Below, one piece after another: positions 1 to 12,986 of a stretch of 64,000 nt of DNA. A model generated the notes under the pieces. It saw nothing but the letters and a program-made list of their open reading frames with translations, was not told the DNA's origin and searched no databases. A program made the translations under genes and the position numbers. The stretch's first letter is position 1, and each line of letters begins with the position of its first letter. The stretch is from Liolophura sinensis. Lineage: Eukaryota > Mollusca > Polyplacophora > Chitonida > Chitonidae. The DNA lies in contig NC_088300.1 in the NCBI RefSeq assembly GCF_032854445.1, positions 21,931,608-21,995,607 of the forward strand. The letters run 5' to 3'.

Positions 1-3000
1 CTGACCAATCCAGCCAATCCCCAAAATCAAAATAAAAATGAGCATAAATTGCACTGAAAGTTGATATGCAGCTAGGTTGAGGAATTAGAGTATATGTCTT
101 AGGCAAGTCCTGTAAACCAAAGCATACAGCATAGGACTGCTCAGCTCTATCAGCTACAAAATCGGTGGGCAGCTTTAAGCCGTATTTCCTAATAATCGTG
201 ACATAACAGAAATAATAAACCAAGCAATTAAGTCTAGACCAGTCTTGCTCACATGTAACCTAAGAGTGGCATTACCAATTATGTCTTTTAAAGCCATTCA
301 TACATTTGCATTTTAAAAAAAAATCTTTGCCATGCTTAGTGAATGGCAGAGGAGTCCATGAATGGCTGTTCATACAGAGACATCACAAGACCAACACGTT
401 CAGCTAATATCAGTGAGCATTCCCTTTGACTTGAACACAGCTGCGTTCACATCAATATCATACTTTTTGCTCTGGTTCAAGGCTGCATGTGGGCGGGCGA
501 CAGAGAGTGAGGCTTTTTATACCCACAGTCCTTAATTGACAATCAATTAGCTAGGGCTATCAGTCCTTTTACTGGAGGCCTTGTACACATTCGGTCTATA
601 ACCCAACCGATGAAACATGCTTTAGCATAATCAGAGCAATCAGGCCATCTCATGAAATATTAATTACATTAGCGTTATTTAATATTATAAGTATGCTTAC
701 ACTTTCTATTTTGCAGAATGACTTTGTTTAATAAAACTCATCTTTATATTGTTTACAGAATTAATTATGACACAAATGTAATTAAAATTAGTTGTATTTT
801 TTTTATTACACAGAAATGAGTAAACAGGGTTAATTCCAGATAAATAATACTCAATCATTCATTCTGGTGAATTTCAACTAATATTTTTACCTTTACCCTT
901 TAAACAATCTATAAAGGGTGTAAAATGTACATGTATTTTCCTGCATCAGTTTGGGATTTTTTTTTTTTGGGGGGGGGAAAGTTTCAACAATCCAATTTTT
1001 TAGCACATTTTTGTACTCCTCACAGTGCATCTTGCAACCACTTCGCAGATTTCAACTACTGCAATTTTCCAATCCCTTTTTTACAGCCATTTACATTATT
1101 TGCAAATCCCACTTATTTCATATGTCTTTTTGCACTTTTGGCTTGGAGCCACCAGTGACAAAAGACAAACTCCTACCATACATGTATGTATGTATGTGTT
1201 CTGAGAATAGAAGAAAGATTTGAAGCTCAAAAGGCTTCCGTAGCTATTTGATAACCAGCATGTAAAGAACATTACTCAAAAGTCAAAAGAGACATGTATG
1301 TGCATGTACAGGAATGTGATACTGCACACTATCTGTCACTGCATACTGTTTTATTACCTACTTACGTGTGCATGGTGTACAAACTAATAAATTGTGTGTC
1401 AATAATTATATGTGAATTATGCAATAGCTACAGCATAGTCTGTGGTAATTTACCCTAATTCTTCTAATTTTTGGGACACATGGTCTGCTCATTTTAGCAA
1501 TTTTACGTAATTGCAGCAGGAATATTTAGTTTCACAGGGTTAGTCAATCTAATGCACAACATATTCATATCTTTACTTTTCAAAAAAAAAACTGGACAAA
1601 AGAAGTAATACTTTGCTTTCAGCACTACTGATATCTATTCTAAAAATTTTAAGATATAGTAGGCATATCATAGCTACCAATATGTATAGCTCTGGCTACA
1701 TGTAGTAATGCCTGACCACAGACACAAAATCCCAATACATACAGCCACAAATGCAGTTCCCACACAACCATTACACAATACCCTGTCTCCTCATTCATGA
1801 CACACCCACTGACAATCCTGATGTTACCACCTGCAATTAAGGCTGGTAGTCCATGGGTCAAAGCCCAAAATTTCTTATATTAGTGCTACCCAGGGTGGCT
1901 AAATCTCCTTGCTATTTTTAAGTTGGTAAATGTCTTCAGTTCATGTTTCCATATGACAGCCCTGCCTTATCACTTTTCTTTGCAGCCAGAAAACGACACA
2001 AGACCTGAAGTTTATGTTTTGTAACATTTTAGGGCATTTTATCGCGGTGTGTTAACAAGTAACTGTTGACTTCAAGTGTAAAGTTATTCATCCAACTCAA
2101 TCTGAAACATGATTGTTTGTGAACATTTTAATCTTTATGTTAAATCTGTCACGCACAGCACTTTTTGATTTACAAAGAGAACATCCCTTATAATAAGAGG
2201 TTTTCATTGTATGTTTTCAGTAACTCCTACAGCCTGTTTTAGTTCCTCCCTTGCACTACTTCTGGAAGAATGAATGAATGATTATGGCTTAACACCGCTA
2301 TTTCTAGACTCTTCTTCCTCCAGAGCAATTCTAATGCAGGACTGCAGTACTGAAGGCCATCTTGTGTCGGGCAAAGATTCCTTGGTCGAGTATTTGGATT
2401 GCTATTTTAAGTATGCTGCCATGTGCATCAAGCCAAGCAACACTGGATAGGAGGCTTGTTTGTTTTCGTCCATTAGAGAACAACTGCATCTGCAGGATTA
2501 TCCTTGAGTCATCTTTGTCTGCTCTACTGTTGGGATAGTGTGCAGGCACAATTTCATCTCTAAAGAGCGAATATCTTCACATCTTATTGATACTTTTAGG
2601 GTGAATCCCCCTGTAAGTACATGTAGTTGCTGTATCCTTAGAGAATCATCTGCCTGTGATAGTTACAGGTTAATCACAAGCACCTTTGGATAGTAAGATA
2701 AGTCTTTGTCGTGGTGAAAATACTACTGAACTAGCAGTCAGGTTACATTTGTCCATGATGCCTGAAGTCCACCGCTGTGTGTTCCACGAATATCAAGGAT
2801 TCAGAGTCATCATCACAACAATGAATGACTCCTGGCTGCTCCATTTGCAAAGTAGTGCCCTCATCAATGAATGACGTATCCATTAAGAAATAATTCGCTT
2901 CAGGGTCCATTCAGTTAACGAATTTATGGCTCTATACAAGTATGTCTGTGCATGTTACCGCAGTAGTTTAGCGGTCAGCAGTTAACAAGTGGTAAAAGCC

Positions 3001-5857
3001 TTACGTGAACTTCGTGTTCACAATATGGTCAGAAAAGGCCACTGAAGTATCCAGAATTTTAATAAAAAATTTACTGGGTAGTAAAATCTGAGAAGAAGTA
3101 TTTTGTCTGACAAAAACGTCATAACAGTGTTTTTTTCTTTTTTTTTCTTTAACTTTAAAGTCGACAATTACACTCACAAAATTATTACAGCATAATTTAG
3201 TCCTTAATCATAGTGTTTGGCAGTACTTTTAATTACCAGTACTTCTTAATTAAAAGTCAAAAAATCTGATCCAAGGTCAGTGCTGATATTGTAATTTATT
3301 GACATGTAGACCACAGGTAAGGAAATGACATGAACTGAGGTAATCTACTTTAACTCACCGTAACAATGGACATAAACTGTTAAACTGTTGTGAACCCAGG
3401 TGAAAACCTTGCAAATCTTGCATGTAAATGTGCAGGTCAACTGAATATTCAACTAATAGAGTAAATAAATCCATACCACTCTTTTAAATTGGCCTTACTA
3501 CATTATTAAGTTGAACTGAGAGTCCACAATATACTGACCTTTCTCTTGCTTTCTGTAGTTTGCACAACGCTTTATAAGGTGATTTTTCATTTTATCAAAT
3601 TGCATGATAAAGCTACAATTGCAGAAAGACTACCATGTCTTCATTTACTTCTACTGACCCTATAAGCATGTTAGCACCATTTAAGCTTGGGCACCTCAGG
3701 TTGAACCGATGTCATGTCTGGCCCATGGACTATACAACATGGGAAAAAGAGATTACTTTAATGGAATCATTTTTTTCTCTTTAATCAGCTGTCAGGACTG
3801 GTTAGGAAATTACTAGTAGATTATATTTATTTCATCCTCAGTTAATGTGTAATAACTGGGTCTGGAACGCGTATGCACTCTTCCACTCTCTCTCTCTCTT
3901 CTCTCTTCTCTATAACACTGCAAAGGCTTTCACCCTTAATTAAGTCAGACTGCTATTACTGGAGGCTGATAAGCCAATATAACCAGACTTACCAACAAAT
4001 CAAGTGTATTTTTGCTTTGACTATTAATAAAGTTATTATATCCACTTAACCTTTACTGAAACGCTTACACAAAAGAAAACATAGCTGAAGGCCAATCTTT
4101 CCTTGCCACAATTACATTTGTTATTGTCATTATTACATTTCAAAAGCTAGAAAGAAACTGACCATGAGGTTTTAACCATACATCAGATGAACTACGACAT
4201 CAGTGTGGGCTCCACACTGAAGTTTATGAGAAATGACATAAATAACAGTTTATCCATTTGAGCTGCATATAGTGGCACGCCCCAGAATTTCATTTGGTAA
4301 CGTTGATGAGAATATTTACAAGTACATGAACATACACCAGCATATATTATACAAGTATAAAACTTTTTTTTTGTAAAGCCATTCTTGCGTGTATAAACAA
4401 ATTCTTGTGCCCTGCAGAAATTAACAGAATTTGCAAGTGTGGATAAATTTTCAATTTAAATGTTTGTGTGAAATAAAATGCGAAAAGCTTTGTGATTATA
4501 AAAAAGGTTCCTGTTCAACTAAAATTGCTTCTTTACATAAATTATTCACATTAAAGAATCATATAATCATAGTTGACTGGCAATCTAAAACAGGAAGTGA
4601 CAAGTTTCTTAACACAACAAAAGATTCATGGTACACCTATGCAATTAGCAAAAATTTTGTTGTACAAAATCAAAATATTTTGATCTGAGCAATATTGAAG
4701 TGCTGAACAAAACCATGACAAACATGCAGTGCATGATGACACTAAGACAATTCTGGATGATTAATACATCACAAGCTTCATCCCATACAACAGAAACTTA
4801 TAATTTAATCTGATTCACGAAATTACTGATGCTTTTCAGCAGAAGAAAAGCTATGTAAATGTTTTAAAGCACTGTGGTAACTCCAACAAAAGATATACAT
4901 GTAAGGTAATGCATGAATCGATACCTGGGGTTTTATTTCTCTACTTAAGCTTTACTAAAGCTTATAAGTGGTAACAGAAGTATACAAGAACTTGTTTCTT
5001 TTGTCCCCAAGAGTACTTTGATGGCTTAAAATATTTATCAAGGTAGAAAAGAAGCATGTGCACAAACTAGTCACATTACAAAAGCCAATATAGTGTCAGC
5101 GAGCAAAGGTCAACTGTTCCAGCAGATGACTTTCCTTTCATACTTGCAACCCAACATCATTGACAGTAAGATACATGCAGAGATACTATTGGCAAACAAC
5201 ACAGATATTAAACTAAGATATGTAGAAGACCCTTTGTCCTGTGAATTTTATGTTTCTTTCTTACTACAGAGCTACTACTAGCAACAACTGAATACTAGTA
5301 TTAACCCATGATATAGCTATGACGCTTTTTGTCATCCAACGTTTATGTTTCTTCCCAAACTCTCTAGAATACAAAGTACCATGTTTTTATTTGACTATTA
5401 CACTTTGAAATCACTGACAGCTCTATGTAAACCAAAACAATCCTGTCAATGGTAATACTCGATGCCTTTATGGGGGATTTTGTTGCTCAAAGTACCTCGG
5501 AAATGTTTGGTGGACCATAACACTTAAACAATGATATCTCATGGTTATTATCCTCATACATGAATGCTACCAAACAGTACACAATCTGGTACAATACCTC
5601 TTTGTGCTTCAAGTGCCTTTTCATAGTTCTTCCTTACCCAAAAGTTTTCAATTGTATATGTCACACAGTGTATTATTAAAACAGGGGCACATGGGAAATG
5701 TTGACTAAAGGGAGATAATTTCTGCTGTCATGCACCAAGTTAATAGTCTAACTGTCCCATAAACAAGCCAATCTCTACTATCGTGCATGCATAATTGGAC
5801 CTTCTTTTTTTTTAGTTTTACAGTATCATGTGATAGTTAATATGTAATGTGTCTTAC
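1..5857. other. Non-coding stretch, probably intron of the minus-strand gene
   Basis: I see no convincing coding exon here on either strand; open frames are short and have AT-rich, non-coding composition. If the exon at 5858-5921 is a first exon of a minus-strand gene leaving the window on the left, this stretch is its first intron. It holds a CT-rich microsatellite near 3885-3912 and scattered poly-A/T tracts. Confidence 0.5.
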
Positions 5858-5921
5858 CTTCGTAGAGAGCAATGTCACTTGCTGACGTGAAGAAGCGTCC
5901 ATATTTGCACGCAATATCCAT
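5858..5921 (-). CDS. Putative alternative first coding exon of an unidentified minus-strand gene (downstream promoter)
   Basis: On the minus strand an ATG in good Kozak context (A at -3, G at +4) opens 21 codons, starting MDIACKYGRFFTSASDIALY. They run to a consensus donor (GTAAG) at 5853-5857, leaving one extra base (phase 1). The coding exon at 12852-12978 also ends in phase 1, so both can splice to the same next exon beyond the left edge, as expected of alternative first exons. The same frame stays open about 17 codons upstream of the ATG, so an internal exon is also possible. I do not recognise the peptide; no domain is visible in so short a piece. The gene assignment is inference. Confidence 0.45.
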
Positions 5922-7164
5922 TTTGTGGCACCATCGCGTCGAGTTTCCCAATTCGTCACTATAACTGAATACCGGTACTACTATACACCAGGAAACACAC
6001 TGACCAGGATATGTTGATCATCAGTGGTCAAGTGTGCCGTCAAATCTGCGGTGTGGATACAGTGACCACACAGCACTGCCATGTTTGGCCAGTGTTTATG
6101 GCACCAGGTACACAGGTAAACTGTCCCAGCCCCAGCTATGGTCTACAGGCAAACGGTGAACTCACCTGTGCTGATCTGTCCTAGTAACATTAATCAAGCA
6201 AACACTGGAGAGGCGTGTGGCTACGGCATGATCCTCTCCCATTCTATGTGAATTCACAGACATGATGACATCCACCTCATAGTGCACAACTCCACTAAGT
6301 CCAAAGTCATTAACAATTCAATGGGACAGTTGAAACTTATACACAAGCTCCCATCAAATTTATGAGCTTCCATTTTTCCCTGGTCATCGCCTATTTCCCA
6401 AGGGGCCAGTGTGCCCATGAAGACAAAAAACAAACCAGGAAACTTAACCCTAATGGAGCTCAGTTATTTACCTGTCCTGGAGGAGATCAATTATCAATCA
6501 ATAAATATAGAGAGAATAAGGATCTGTTTACATAAGGCTTTATGAGCAATCTCCTACAGGTGAGAATAAGCATAATCAGCACAGGTAAGTCTTGGATTAC
6601 TGGCTCAAATCTTTTACGCTTACACTAACATTGAATTTTGGACAGGTGCCAAAAGATAGTGACCAAGGATTTTAAGGGTCAGCTCAAACATTCAATGGGA
6701 ATTTGACATGACTGGTGAATTGAAAATGAGCACTGAATCTGATCTCATTGTCAACCACTTTCTTTCTGGGGAGCTGAATTAAAAATTGATTGCTTCTCAA
6801 GAGATTCATTACTGGAATCTCCAAGTCCACGATACTGGATTACCAATGATTGATTTTATTGTTGTGTTCAGGCATGGCAGTGGTGTGGCTGTGTGGGAAC
6901 TGGAGTCAAATGCCAGTCTGTCAAACCTGTTACCAGCCCATTAACACACGTACTGACATAAATATAGCATTAGTACAGCCCTTCTCTGACGCTACACTCG
7001 CAGATAATTATTCTGCCACCCTCTGACATTATAATACCTGTGCCTAAACATTAACAGGGTTGATTCTGAGTTACCAGTGAGTCCATGTGTAAGTTCTGCA
7101 ACTGTCAGGTACAATGGTGGCTATTACATAGATTCCATTCATGATTGCACTATCATTCTTTTTT

Positions 7165-7350
7165 TTGGACTGGTGCTCTATGCTGTGCTTATGAGTTCTT
7201 AACTTATACAATGGCGGCCAGTATCACAGTGGGAGGAAACCTGATAGAGCCCAGGGAAACCCATGACCATCCAAAGTTTGACGGCAGCTAGACCTTCCCA
7301 CGCACAACCAGAGAGGAAGCCAGCATGAGCTGGATATGAACTCAAAGCAA
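7165..7350 (-). mobile_element. SINE family 1, degenerate minus-orientation copy
   Basis: AATGGCGGCCAGTATCACAG, TGGGAGGAAACC and CCAGCATGAGCTGGATATGA, in that order, are the reverse complement of the family body and of the 3' end of its head. Confidence 0.75.
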
Positions 7351-10300
7351 TGCTATATCACTAGCACTAATGTTTTTAATGTCACAGGAATCTCATGATA
7401 AGTCAAATATAACATGCTAGAAATAGTTTTGTACACATTCCACATCTAAAGGCCAGGTATCCAGGTTTTGATGTGCAGATCGCCTTTTCTGATCACAAGG
7501 GGAACTTTAAAAGACTGAAAGAGTTAACTTTGGTCAATTTTGTCCAAGTATGTACATAAAACAAATCAACATTCAACTTTTACATATTCTTTTATACACA
7601 CAGATGACTGAGAGATATGGTCATATTCCATTACAGAGTTTTTGAAAAAGCATGTTTCTATCATACACTTGAAATTTCCAGTAAGAAAGGTAATATGGCC
7701 GTGTGGAAGATAGAATATGTATGCCTTGCCCAGATGTTTTCAGGCCAAGCTATGGGGCAAGGGAGAATACCCTGTCTGCCTTCATCTATCAAGTTAAAAA
7801 GATTTTCCACATTTAGCATTCATGCCGATATTGGTGCTTTTCACTGTGTTGAAAGGTTTAATCTTGTATAGACAGAGAGTATTGTTAAGTAGGTCTGTCC
7901 ATCATGACGCTTCAAATTATAGCCACCTACAGTCATTAAGATCACCAGTCCAGTTATTCCAAATGCTGCATGCTGCACTGGAAATACAACCCTTGCAAAA
8001 ACAATCAAATAAACTTTGTATCACAATTTGTCATGGCTTTCGGGAATTCAAAGACGCAATGTATTCAGTCTAATCAGGTACATTTTTAGTGATCTAAGAG
8101 GTTCATAATTATGTACATGTGTACAGTGTAGAAAACATTGTTAGGGTTAACAGAAACCATGTACAAGTCCCCACATGCCTTGTATCCAGGTACCAGCACC
8201 ACTAAGGTCAGTATTTACTTCAAGTAGACAGAAGCCTTAGTTGTGTTGTATAGCCAAGGTACATGTACAGGTATTTTACCGAGTATAAACATATTAACCA
8301 CCCCACCAGGTGGGACAGTCAGTTGACAGCTTGTGCATAATTACATATCCATGTACATGTGCTATACTCTACAATCTGAAGGAATACATGTCTGTATTTA
8401 CGAGAATGTGTTGGTTCATACAAGTGCAACCAGCCTAATATTCTCACATTCTAAGCACCTCTCTAATTATGACTTGGTGCATGAAAAGGTAACCTGTAAA
8501 TATAACCAACACTTTCCACACATCAAAACATTGTTTAACAGTTCAAAGAAATTAGAGAAAAATATAGACTGAAATGAATCAGCTTCAGGGCAATTACTGT
8601 GGTGATGTAAATATCCTTACAGTTTACAGTTCATAATGATTAAAAGGTGTTCATGACTAGTTTACATGATAATTTCTACAGTTTAATTTCCTCATACGCA
8701 ACTAATTATATGGAAAATAAGCAATTACACAAGGCCTAAAACTAAATTGCATGCAATTCCTTCCTGTATTTATTTTTCATTTTAAGTGCATCAGAATTTT
8801 CAGGCAGAAACCTTATCTGTACAACCCTTCAATGTTAAACTGATAAATGGGCTGATTTTCAAACTTGAACTGAGGTCAAACAAAAGTGAACTTGCAAATG
8901 AAATTTTCATGAAAATAGGAAAATACTGCATGCAGAATTATTGCACAAAAACCAAAATGTGAACTTAATACTTTTCCCAAAAGTATGACATGTTCAATCT
9001 GCAATTTAACTCATTCTTTGTCAGCTACAATGACCAATTTTCTAAGATACCACAATAAACGCCAGATTAAAAGTTTTCTTATTGCAGCCTTGTAGTGTAG
9101 TGTGCAGTAAGCCTGTTTGTTGTTTGCCTGTAGTGCACTCAGAGAATGAACATGATGCACTGTCAGTAAGACATGATCCAGCTGGCTGATTCCTATATCA
9201 ACAGACCACTGCAATATGAGACTACACCCTCAGCAGATGAAGGCTTGGGGAAAGGTCTGCAATGCCTTACTAAACTAAAAATAAGCAAAAGTGAAGACTA
9301 TAGCTGATTTAAGACAGTACTTAATTAAAATTAATTTTCACAATTTCAATGGAAAAATTCATACTAAAGACTAATGAATAACAATTTATTGACTTATTTA
9401 CTTGATCAGTGTTTTACGCCGTATTGAATAACAAAACCCTGTCAGTAATGAACAGGTTTAATCTACAAGTGCTGCAATATATACAGAGTATAAGACCGAA
9501 GGCCCTGCACCACTGTCTAATTGGCCCAGACTAGCTAGACACGATTATTTTGGGATTATACATGAACACAGGGTATATATGAACGTGGCAGTCTTTGCTG
9601 TAAGGAATGTACATAGGAAGACAAAAACAGTACTCCAGAATAAATTGTGCCAAAAGAGTTGAGCCAGTGCCAGAGATCTTGATACTCCATGGTAGGTATT
9701 TTAACACTTGAATCATAAAGGCAGCAAACCGTGAAGGTTGGTGGGTCTTCCCTGGCCCAGATGGCTGAGAAATTTAATCCCTCACACACTGTTTGCACTG
9801 CTTGTAAGCTCCATTAGCTTGGCAATACAGAAGGACCTCTTGACATGGTTTACAAGGCCTATTTCTACCATGTGGATGCATGAGATGGACTAAATACATG
9901 CATCTTACATGTGCTGAACATGTATACTTAACCAGGAGGGTATGTTAACATTTGCCCTTAACACACATACTTGCTTGATCTCAATTGTTATTGTAGTTGG
10001 AAAATTAAGGTGAATTTTGTTCTTGAAACAAAAATCAAAGTCAAACACACAAACCTTCACTTCTTATGTTATACCTGACCCCCACTGTTTAAACAAAAAG
10101 AGAGGTGTGCATATCTGAAAGTGCATACATGCATTTTGGGAAATCAATCCCCAGTTAGGATATCAGTGGTCGCAAATTGGGAAACAGACCACTGGGGATA
10201 CGGACATCTATCAGCCTCTGGAGCATAAGTAGATTAAGCCATGAATTATATCACAGGTTCTAGCGATTAAACTTGGTCATCTTAATGATACTGAGCACAG

Positions 10301-12439
10301 AACAATCTGATCTCTTCCGCTACCAAGCTTAAAGTCTATCAGTCTATCAGCCATTTTCAAGGGAGGCCTATTGGTAGAATGGTCTTGACAGTTGGCCAGT
10401 ATTGCTGACAATTATGAGCCAGACTCTGAGGATGTTGGCACATCCATGTAACTCGGAGTTTTCAGTACTAGAATCTCTGCCAAGAAATGGTGATTTTAAA
10501 CAATAGCAATGTTAATATCTCTGATATTCAGAAACCCAAACTGAAGTAATGCTGTGACAGACTATGCAGACTTCATGAGAGACCAATACACATAATCAGA
10601 AATGTCAGAGAATCAAGAGACTCCAAATGTTCAAATGTTAAAACTCACATTCTTCACAAAAAATCCAAACAGAGTGCTTTTAATATTAAAAACTAGGTTA
10701 ATTCACAAGTGAATAACCTCATGCTGTCATGGCAGAGTGAATAACACACAGAGCTATAAGGCTTGGTGTTCACTACTAAAGTCCACAGGATGACTCCTCT
10801 CAAATTCTTGGGTGAAGTACTTTTTCAAATATAAAGAGGACGTGAAAAACCAATATATCATTAGGTGGGGCATAACCTTGTAAATTAAACATGATGGGAC
10901 TTATTTTCAATAGGAGTCGGATAATGGAGACATTACATATATAACTCTTAGTGAGGCAATTCTGCAGATGCTGAAAGTTTACAGACAGACGCATAAATGG
11001 AGGGTAAATGCCACACCATGACCGAGCCTATAATATGGGATGGGATATAAAAATACAGGCTACATGTACATATTTTTAAGACTACAACAGGACTGAGCAG
11101 CTGAGCAGAAATTTTACTTCCAATTTATTTCAAGCATATGATACCTCACATAATTATTCTATTTCACTAATTAAAAACACTGTCTTATAGTTAACTGTTT
11201 TAATTCCTACATGTACCAACAGGTATATAGCCTTGTGTTTTTAATACTTGTAATCTGAACTGCTAATAAGGCCACTTGGTGCCTGGAAGTCAAGACACCT
11301 GCGATGTCCGCTTTGGCATTCTGGAAACTTGCCAGATACATTTACCACAGGTAAATACACTATCAGGACAGGTATTAAATGCTAGACAGGTGGTTAAGTG
11401 CACCTGAAGAGGACAAGACTGCATTCTTAGCTCTAAGCTACTTGTAAACAAGTTGGCAGTATTTCCCAAGCATTCTGATTCCAAGTATCAGGCAAATTTA
11501 CATGTGCAATGTACAGTGCATAGGTTCTGTGCATGAAAACAAGCCACATGGAGTTAATTTACAGTAACCCATTTTACATTATGTCTTCTTGCATGAAGGC
11601 TGTCAGGGTCATATCTGGAAAAAACATTAAAGGTTTTGATCCCAAACTCTAATGGTGAATTTGTGGTTGTGCATAAAGAAATTTTAAACATGCAACTCAA
11701 AATTAAGCTTTCTAAAAGCTTTTAAGTTTGTGATTGAAAGAAATTTATATGGGAACTTAACTTTTTATTGGTAAACCATAAAAGTGTTGTTTATTTACTT
11801 GTTAGCTCTAATACAGCTTGTTTAGCCTGGGCAGCCAACAGTCTGGGAGCCCAAATGTTTTCCAGAAGCAAAGTGAGTCTACATGTAGATATGGCCCTGG
11901 CTGTAAATATGGTGGATATATATTTCTTAGAAATTGGCATACGCATGAGATTCAAATGCAGCTCAATTCAACTTGACTGGTACCAGAGCTCAGTGGTCAT
12001 ATGGCTAAGACTGAATGGCATACAAGTTAAAATTGCAATATTCCACATGTCCAGTTGCATTGTCATGTCGCATACAAGAGCACTGGAGGTACAAAAATTA
12101 GTTCTTAAAATGTTCAACAGTCAGAAGTGCATATCATTAAGTGAACAAAACATCTACAAATACATGCAAGAGACCAAAATTTGTATTTTTATATATATTT
12201 ATTTCATGAATAAATGAAAGCCCAAGATTGGACTGACTTGCATGAACACTTAAATTTCAAATAAAAACATTCCTGTGTAATGGTGCTTGGCATCTATTTT
12301 ATGAAAGATTAACACACACCACCTCATTTCAATTCAGTCAAGTTTTGCTTAAATAAAAAGCAAAAGCAATATATTTCCCATTGCTTAGAAAAATGAGGGC
12401 CCAGAGACAACAAAAAAAAAACATCCACAATCATACATA

Positions 12440-12545
12440 ATTTATTTATTTGATTGGTGTTTTATGCCGTACTCGAGAATATTTCACTTATACGACGATG
12501 GCCAGCATACCACGCATTATTCCAGGACCACATAAAATACCAGTA
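12440..12545 (-). mobile_element. SINE family 1 tail fragment, minus orientation
   Basis: TTTATTTATTTGATTGGTGT, TTTATGCCGTACTCGAGAAT and ACGACGATGGCCAGCAT match the inverted 3' half of the family, just left of the 12852 exon. Confidence 0.8.
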
Positions 12546-12851
12546 ACATGTATGAGGCAAATACCCAAACTGGGTTAAAGTTTAACCTTCAGGAGAACCA
12601 TAAAGATGTCTGTGACTGCAGGACAGCTAGAGATGCATTTTGAATTGTAAACAATGTGTTTGTCATTGAGAAGAGCTTTTGATACAAGCACAGTTACATG
12701 TACAAGTACAAGTTTTCTGTGAAACTCTTTTCAATAGATAAGAATAACATGTATAAATTCTCTATGATCAAAGCAGATTCTCTAACCTCACCGAAGCAAT
12801 TAACATGGATGTGAAGGTTCATTCATCATGCAAGCAGTCAAAAAATCTTAC

Positions 12852-12986
12852 CTGCTAGGTGTTGAATTGTGGCATGGATGCCCTGACCCCCGACACTCCC
12901 TCCTGGGGCAGGGCTGCCTCCCCTAGGGCTCCACCCACCAGAACTTCCCGCTGAACCCACCCGGCTACGCTTGTCCATGATATACC
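12852..12986 (-). CDS. Putative first coding exon of an unidentified minus-strand gene (upstream promoter)
   Basis: The minus strand shows an acceptor (...TGATTCCCAG) ending at 12987, eight bases of 5' leader, then an ATG at 12976-12978 in good Kozak context. Forty-two codons follow, up to a consensus donor GTAAG at 12847-12851, leaving phase 1. The peptide starts MDKRSRVGSAGSSGGWSPRG and is Gly/Ser/Pro-rich and probably disordered, changing to HATIQHLA at its end. GC content is far above the surroundings, as expected for coding DNA here. The next exon is not in the window. Because the donor phase equals that of the exon at 5858-5921, the two are probably alternative N-termini of one protein. 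I cannot name it. Confidence 0.6.

Larger units (their letters stand above)
5922..12851. other. Non-coding stretch, probably first intron of the minus-strand gene's distal isoform
   Basis: No supported exon is seen. The stretch contains a degenerate minus-orientation SINE at 7165-7350, a SINE tail fragment at 9383-9430 and another minus-orientation copy at 12440-12545. A 149-codon open frame at 11768-12217 (+) has no recognisable family signature and low-complexity, AT-rich codons; I treat it as chance. Confidence 0.5.

Noticed and set aside
11768-12217. 149-codon plus-strand open frame
   Set aside because: No domain, no start or splice context, AT-rich with low-complexity end (IFIYIYF); lies in a probable intron of the minus-strand gene.
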